Below are positions 32,301-36,193 of a stretch of 36,193 nt of DNA, piece by piece (the first letter of the stretch is position 1; each line of letters starts with the position of its first letter). The notes beneath the pieces are model-generated. The model was given only the letters and a program-made list of their open reading frames with translations. It did not search any database and had not been told where the DNA came from. This DNA is from Alphaproteobacteria bacterium UBA6178 (lineage in GTDB: Bacteria; Pseudomonadota; Alphaproteobacteria; Rickettsiales; UBA3002): assembly GCA_002422205.1 (NCBI GenBank), contig DITS01000001.1, positions 108,888 to 145,080 of the forward strand, read 5' to 3'. The position numbers and the translations under genes are program-made.

Positions 32301-33746
32301 ACGGCGTCGGAGCAGGAAAATACGAAACAACTGTCCGAAGTTCAGTTGGAAAACACAAAAGTGCTAGAAGCTAAGAGAGTAGCTGAAGCAGAAGCAGCTA
32401 GTGCGGAAATATCAGCGGAAAAATTAAGGAACGATATAGATAAGCGCAAAAATAATTTGGAAATTCTGGGTATTGTTAACCAAGATGCTACCGAAGAAGA
32501 AATCAGGAAGCAATATAAGAGAATGGCGCTTAAGAATCATCCTGATAAAAACGGCAATAGTATTGAAGCTGTTGAGAAATTCAAAGAAATTGCAAATGCT
32601 TACCAAGCTTTAGAAGAATCTTTTGAAAGGCAAGACATTTGGAAATCTGATATTAATGTTCCTCAATCTGGCGCTATAACTGATAAATTAAATGAGCCGC
32701 TGGTAATTACTGCACCGTTTAATGCCACTTCAGCTCAGCAAATAACAGAAGCGGAAATGGCCGATGTTAATAATACAGAAAGCACCCTTGTTGTGATAGA
32801 TACTAGTTATACTGAACGCCAAGGTTTAGAAAATGCTAACTCAAAGGAAATAGAAGAGGTAGGCAAGCAAGAAACAGGGCGGGCTGAAATTTCTCCTGAA
32901 CAACGCGCAAAGGAAAAAAGGGCAGAGGCAAAAAAACTGAGAGCTGAAGCAAGTGAAGAGGCAATACGCAAGAAACATTATGAAACTTTAGGTGTTACAA
33001 GCGATACGAGTAAGGAGGATATTGAGAGGATATATAGGCAATTATCTCGTAAATACCATCCAGATAAAAATAAAGATGACAGTGATAAAGATAAGTTAGA
33101 TAAGTTAGATAAGTTCAAGGCACTTTCACCAGCTTATAAGGCATTAACTGATAGTGAGGAAATGGCTACACAAGTTAAAAAAGCGAAGGAAGATGCGAGG
33201 AATGCTGAAACAGAAGCAACCAGACTTGAAGCATTGCTGACTTCATCTTCAGTAGTAATTACTGAAGATCGTGGGGATTTATTACAGATTCAATATGGTG
33301 ATTATGTAAGCGAAGTAACAACAGAAGACACAGAAGATAAAGAAGACACAGAAGACAAAGATGAGGAACTAAGAAAAGAAGAAGAAAAACAAAAAGCCAT
33401 TGCACTTAAGGCAAAAGAAGCTGAAGAGGCTAAGGCTGCATTAAAGCTTAAAGAAGAAAAAGAAGAAAAAGAAAAAGAGGAAAAAGAGTTAGCACAGAAA
33501 AATGTATATGAAGAAGCGATGCGTAAGCAGGAAGAAGAACGAGTATCCGCAGTTCTGGCTAAGCAAAAAATAGAGCTTAGAAATGAAAGAGTTAAAATAA
33601 TTGAAGAAATTATGAATCTTGAATCAAAACTTTTGACTGCACGTAGTGTAAATATTTTACAAATAAAAAATCTTATTTCTGGTCTAAAGGAGCAATTGAA
33701 CCAGATTGATAATAAAATCAGTAAAATTGATAGTACAGCGAATTAA
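29388..33746 (+). CDS. virB6: VirB6-5: VirB6-family lipoprotein with two C-terminal J-domains
   Basis: This 1452-residue product has lipobox VLSAC (Cys21) and the shared CVEADDWG motif. The extracytoplasmic part (22-310) includes GLYVGLA and RLYFKIIDRTY...GGYTVKIKQ, LecA-like in pattern. VirB6 membrane segments run from about 345 to 650. The cytoplasm-like tail of about 800 residues holds coiled-coil stretches and two J-domain-like units. The first (about 1024-1082) has LEILGI, IRKQYKRMALK, HPD (1051-1053) and FKEIANAYQALEE. The second (about 1196-1250) has HYETLGV, IERIYRQLSRKYHPDKN (HPD 1224-1226) and FKALSPAYKALTD. A long Glu/Lys-rich helix ends the protein. The start has a GGTGG ribosome site. 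J-domains activate Hsp70 (DnaK); their fusion to VirB6 is unusual. Confidence 0.92.
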   Translation: MNFNKFKKIAGFLVVFVLSACGEDACIRADGTRECGAGNCVEADDWGYPKIHISAEEKDLSINGAMLNQYADAIDSGHVIIDAGTAGDPLSGIPLVITIAKYDQWTSWFGGDINPVLADGNPDPDGFDGGRTVTDQECHYVLPSGKVSDPVTSNFESDLSPKTLKVNVEESCPALPITAANAPVADNYADCYTPCYYRSGMGLYVGLASDNGSKSSPSDVVLAYHIPDAKAPDGRTKYVKDNNKTNDENLTLQLASQGKDGYLVKGAAADELPGAQTGDRLYFKIIDRTYTDNTGGYTVKIKQGTRTSSAGPLEKISSVFVDPMKIAMSRLYHGIVENVEFINAVRAALALYIAFYGYVFVIAGMEDVKKEAMSRIFKVTMLITLISPGSYNFFYNHLFAAFISGIQGIASLLMNPFGDYDPNNPWYSMDQVLAKLWSAETWAKISSTIFSNNLGMIFVVAIALGIGLFMVAVVQALITYLLAFAGIALLVVIFPILLVFTLFKQTATLVTEWIQQLFVFGIQQIVLLAGLGMFAAVIVIYLERTVGYNVCWNIYFPLHIGSIHMYDFKFWMPDISSTKAALWMDADGDGIKETVTRYIDMPYFDLIYDKDKIAKVLSEKNFISIFDIMGFISAIFLMLTFMKIVPALAGSLKSTPAADSMNIFGGGAALGKSLMGAGGTVFDGLRSSADGIRGGFTNLSGNNEARWAGGKAKRAGVRAGRAVSEHVTEVKDRVKTVAGGAASSASAWARSTSLGQKVEQSYNSVASAINDITGGAQHDAINMEPKDIPLYTKRYGEIGMDLSGKTLGAKSEIAQKQEAFRENYRASFLAKSNLENNIKRFASVKDIKNLTPADSRKQALSVLKALGNKDLSNQALESIAMKSSDDIKHISSALRDELKAARGRGQIPATDAKNIESKLDVLEGVAKSGRNKFTTARAGVNVPKTGMDTPDGFTMQPEKQDVQLAIMAQASTASEQENTKQLSEVQLENTKVLEAKRVAEAEAASAEISAEKLRNDIDKRKNNLEILGIVNQDATEEEIRKQYKRMALKNHPDKNGNSIEAVEKFKEIANAYQALEESFERQDIWKSDINVPQSGAITDKLNEPLVITAPFNATSAQQITEAEMADVNNTESTLVVIDTSYTERQGLENANSKEIEEVGKQETGRAEISPEQRAKEKRAEAKKLRAEASEEAIRKKHYETLGVTSDTSKEDIERIYRQLSRKYHPDKNKDDSDKDKLDKLDKFKALSPAYKALTDSEEMATQVKKAKEDARNAETEATRLEALLTSSSVVITEDRGDLLQIQYGDYVSEVTTEDTEDKEDTEDKDEELRKEEEKQKAIALKAKEAEEAKAALKLKEEKEEKEKEEKELAQKNVYEEAMRKQEEERVSAVLAKQKIELRNERVKIIEEIMNLESKLLTARSVNILQIKNLISGLKEQLNQIDNKISKIDSTAN

Positions 33747-33788
33747 CTTTGCATCTGGACATGTTGTGCCGCATAGAGTGGTGTGTGT

Positions 33789-33863
33789 TGTCACTCTGGA
33801 TACCAACAAAACCTAAATTTACTGAGGGTAGAAATTAAGGTTTTTTAGGTTCCAGGATGATAA
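33789..33863. repeat. Inverted-repeat element downstream of virB6-5, with terminator-like core
   Basis: The ends TGTCACTCTGGATACC and GGTTCCAGGATGATA are imperfect inverted repeats related to the element at 9544-9711. The core hairpin AAAACCTAAATTT (33808-33820) / AAATTAAGGTTTT (33832-33844) is followed by further Ts. It lies between convergent virB6-5 and a response-regulator gene and probably serves as a bidirectional terminator. Confidence 0.7.
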
Positions 33864-33886
33864 TTCCAAGAACTGTAATAATTCAT

Positions 33887-34360
33887 TCACTTCTTATTAG
33901 TTCCATATTTTCCAGGATGGAATCTTATATTATCCAGCTCTTCCCCGTCATCAAATTCTTTGCTTTCTAATAACAAGTGTAACGAAGCCAGGTCGAATGG
34001 CTTAACCAAATGATAATGGAAACCGGCATCTTTTGATAAGCGCCGATGCTCTGGCGACCCCCAGCCTGTCTGGGCAATAAACAAAGAATTTTTTAACTTA
34101 GGATCTTTCCGCATCACCTTGCATACTGCGTATCCATCCATACCTGGCATACCGATATCAAGAATTACCACATCAGGAACAAAAGAATGCGCCATTTCAA
34201 TTCCTGATAATCCATCATTTGCAACGCGCACGTCATGGCCCCAAACATTTAAAGCCATCTCCAGAATTTTAACCAAATCCTTATTATCATCTACTATCAG
34301 TATTTTACGCTTAGTTGTAGGCTGAAGAAATTGATCATGTTCTGTTCTGTTAGCTTCCAT
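33887..34360 (-). CDS. Single-domain response regulator (receiver)
   Basis: This 157-residue CheY-like receiver has ILIVDDNKD, phospho-acceptor Asp68 in VVILDIGMPGMDGY, Thr98 in AQTGW and Lys120 in LVKPF. There is no DNA-binding output domain; the last 30 residues are a polar tail (FHPGKYGTNKK end). This type of receiver is often paired with a hybrid or PAS-containing histidine kinase, and such a kinase gene lies just upstream in the same direction. It has a strong AAGGGG ribosome site before the ATG at 34360. It converges on virB6-5. Confidence 0.93.
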   Translation of the reverse strand: MEANRTEHDQFLQPTTKRKILIVDDNKDLVKILEMALNVWGHDVRVANDGLSGIEMAHSFVPDVVILDIGMPGMDGYAVCKVMRKDPKLKNSLFIAQTGWGSPEHRRLSKDAGFHYHLVKPFDLASLHLLLESKEFDDGEELDNIRFHPGKYGTNKK

Positions 34361-34406
34361 ATTTTTGCCCCTTTCTTATATAGTGTTTTAACCTTTGAAT
34401 GACCGC

Positions 34407-34504
34407 CATTACGAGTGAAGCGCGGCAATCCATAGAATCTCAATGCACCTACAAGCTTATTGTTAAATCGTATGGATTGCCACGCAACGATGTGGCTCGC
34501 AATG
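34407..34504. repeat. REP/MITE-like inverted repeat between kinase and regulator genes
   Basis: The outer arms CATTACGAG (34407-34415) and CTCGCAATG (34496-34504) and the inner arms GGCAATCCATA (34424-34434) and TATGGATTGCC (34471-34481) pair. The consensus resembles the widespread intergenic type with CATTGCGAG and GGCAATCC boxes seen in Rickettsiales and other bacteria (recalled, not searched). Confidence 0.8.
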
Positions 34505-34554
34505 ACGCAAGGATGAAGCGGCCATTACAAAGCTAAATACTATAGCAATAAATC

Positions 34555-35724
34555 TTATGTTATTTCTCTCATACTATTCTTCCTTTTCTGCACAAGGGGA
34601 AGCCACACAGTGAATTGGGCCCCCTGACCAAGACCCGCGCTATATGCAGTAACTTTTCCGTTATGCAATTCAACGATACTCTTTACCAAAGCAAGACCAA
34701 TACCAAGTCCACCTTGCGAACTGCTCATGGAGGTATCAACCTTAGTGAACATATCAAATATATATGGCATCATGTCAGCATCAATTCCTATACCGTTATC
34801 TTTTATCCGTATAACTGCATCAGTATCTTTACGTTCTGCGCTAATGGTTATTAATCCGTGTTTTGGTGTAAATTTAGCGGCATTATTGAGAATATTTGTA
34901 AGTACCTGGATAATCCGCACAGAATCAACCTCTAATTCTATTGGCTCGCCGGGTAGCAATACGGTTAATTTATGGCCTGCCGCATCCAATAGCGGCTTGC
35001 TGGTTTCAACAGCGCCTTGTACTATATCTGCCAAATGGGCCTTCTCCAGGCGAAGCTCAATTGTTTGTGTAGTGCTTCTGGCCATATCCAGAAGATCATC
35101 AACAATATGCACCAATTGGTTAATCTGCCGCTCCATTATAGCGTAAACCTCGGCCTCGGATTTTTCGGAAATATTAGGCAATTGAAGAAGATGAAGCGCA
35201 GAACTTAATGGAGCAAGAGGATTGCGCAATTCATGCGCCAGTAATGCAAGGAATTCATCTTTGCGGCGTGAGGCATCAGCCAGCATAACAGTTTGCGCTT
35301 TCGATTGCTCTTCCAACATCCTGCGCAGGGTTATGTCCCTTATGTTACATTGGGCAACCAGTTTTCCATCAGTTTCTTCATAGATATTACTTACAAACTC
35401 CACTTCAATTTTCTTATTATCATGAGTTTTAAGAGGCATATCTGCGAAACTGATATAGCCGTTCTTTTTTAGTTCCTCATACGCTTCTTTACTTGATTCC
35501 TTATCTTTAAAAAGACCTATCTCCCATAATTCTTTGCCTATGAAGTAGCTGAAATCATAACCGAGCATTTTTGTCATGAACGGGTTTGCATCAATGATTT
35601 TCCCGGTTGATGCATCAAGTATAAGTATACCATCTTTGGCAGTTTCAAAAAGCCTGCGGTACCTTATTTCCGATATTTTAAGTTGATGCTCAACATCTTC
35701 TAATTTTCTTGCTTTTGCATTCAT
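34555..35724 (-). CDS. Soluble PAS-domain sensor histidine kinase
   Basis: This 389-residue protein has no membrane segment, so it should sense a cytoplasmic cue. A PAS domain (about 20-130) with YRRLFETAKDGILILD and FIGKELWEIGLF is followed by a PAC-like region ending QCNIRDITLRR. The dimerisation/phospho-acceptor domain has His164 in LLAHELRNPL. The HATPase domain has N-box NILNNAAKFTP (277-287), G1 DNGIGID (309-315) and G2 GGLGIGLAL (338-346). All catalytic motifs are intact. The single receiver downstream is the likely partner, though a repeat element lies between them. Confidence 0.94.
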   Translation of the reverse strand: MNAKARKLEDVEHQLKISEIRYRRLFETAKDGILILDASTGKIIDANPFMTKMLGYDFSYFIGKELWEIGLFKDKESSKEAYEELKKNGYISFADMPLKTHDNKKIEVEFVSNIYEETDGKLVAQCNIRDITLRRMLEEQSKAQTVMLADASRRKDEFLALLAHELRNPLAPLSSALHLLQLPNISEKSEAEVYAIMERQINQLVHIVDDLLDMARSTTQTIELRLEKAHLADIVQGAVETSKPLLDAAGHKLTVLLPGEPIELEVDSVRIIQVLTNILNNAAKFTPKHGLITISAERKDTDAVIRIKDNGIGIDADMMPYIFDMFTKVDTSMSSSQGGLGIGLALVKSIVELHNGKVTAYSAGLGQGAQFTVWLPLVQKRKNSMREIT

Positions 35725-36069
35725 TATTATTACCTATACTATCACCTGGAAATAGAGCTTCTTATAAAAGTTTTAAGCTAGCCTCAATTCATGATGTTAA
35801 GATGATGGGTATAAATTCGCAATATGCCATGCAGAAGTTTGTATATTTATAGTAAATTTTATTGTTATTTACGTATGAAGCCATCAGCGAAGTTTATAGT
35901 AATTTTACTTAATAATTAGCCATCTTTCACCCAAATGTGAATAGGGCAAGTGTCCCCGCGCAGGCGCACTACTGTCCGGTAAAAAATATTTATTAAAGTA
36001 ATGAAGCTAAGTCTAACTGTATTTTTCAGGATAATTAAGGTTTAGGATAACTTGAAAATAGAAAGTATT
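35725..36069. other. Intergenic region upstream of the histidine kinase
   Basis: These roughly 345 bases contain no gene I can support. Most is AT-rich and must include the kinase promoter. A short GC-richer patch at about 35950-35992 (CCCGCGCAGGCGCAC, then CTGTCCGG) stands out against the surroundings and could be a remnant of an inserted element, but nothing identifies it. Confidence 0.4.
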
Positions 36070-36193
36070 CCCCCTCACCCTAACCCTCTCCCTCAGGGAG
36101 AGGGGATTCACGGGTGCCTTGCTCCCATTCTAGGTTTGAGGCAAGGTATCCGTATAGTTCCCTCTCCCTGAGGGAGAGGGTTAGGGTGAGGGG
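36070..36193. repeat. GC-rich inverted repeat element, truncated by window end
   Basis: Arms CCCCCTCACCCTAACC plus a 21-bp palindrome (36084-36104) are mirrored by a palindrome (36160-36180) plus TTAGGGTGAGGGG at the window end. The centre contains a smaller inverted pair, GCCTTGC and GCAAGGT. It is the same family as 3724-3810, with arms in the opposite arrangement and a different centre. The outer border may lie beyond the window. Confidence 0.88.

Noticed and set aside
35950..35992. GC-rich patch with CTGTCCGG as an insertion-sequence end
   Set aside because: There is no matching second end or transposase; it could be chance or a remnant too short to identify.

Overview
The window looks like part of the chromosome of a Rickettsiales-type alphaproteobacterium. 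The main reason is the gene order virB3-virB4 followed by five consecutive, very long virB6 genes, which is the hallmark layout of the rickettsial 'rvh' P-type type IV secretion system (T4SS). The low-GC composition, the division/cell-wall block murB-ddl-ftsQ-ftsA, the mutM(fpg)/ubiE/ubiB block and a Sco1-type copper protein fit an aerobic alphaproteobacterium that makes peptidoglycan. The species cannot be named from the sequence. The cell-wall genes and several two-component proteins suggest a lineage less reduced than Rickettsia itself, but that is inference.

Layout. Positions 1-38 hold the 5' half of an initiator tRNA-Met on the minus strand, cut by the window edge, and 312-401 a complete tRNA-Ser(TGA). 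From 4815 down to 592 (minus strand) run murB, ddl, ftsQ and ftsA. At 5113-6539 (minus) are two tandem response regulators, one fused to an RsbW-like ATPase domain, with a small orphan gene diverging from them (6658-6990). Then come sco1 (plus), fpg (minus), ubiE (plus), ubiB (plus) and a small outer-membrane beta-barrel gene (minus). The plus-strand T4SS block spans 12018-33746: virB3, virB4 and five virB6 paralogues of 1830, 867, 1127, 944 and 1452 residues. The window closes with a single-domain response regulator and a soluble PAS histidine kinase on the minus strand.

How the genes work together. VirB4 is the ATPase and VirB3 its small membrane partner; the VirB6 proteins should form the inner-membrane channel. 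The VirB6 proteins fall into two groups. VirB6-1 and VirB6-2 are a signal-peptide-bearing paralogue pair. VirB6-3, -4 and -5 are predicted lipoproteins whose N-terminal parts resemble LecA/PA-IL-like beta-sandwich modules. The extra parts are the most striking content of the window. VirB6-1 carries a coiled-coil insert tipped by a glycine-rich domain and has alternating C-terminal repeats. VirB6-5 carries two J-domains, each with an intact HPD motif, in its long C-terminal tail, which suggests Hsp70 recruitment to a T4SS channel component.

Intergenic DNA is rich in inverted-repeat elements. Three families are built of degenerate 7-8 bp units arranged as hairpins that abut start and stop codons, including within the fts and virB gene strings. 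There are also GC-rich CTCTCCCTGAGGGAGAG palindromes and longer MITE-like elements. One MITE-like element supplies the ATG of the ubiB reading frame. No transposase, integrase, CRISPR array or rRNA was seen.
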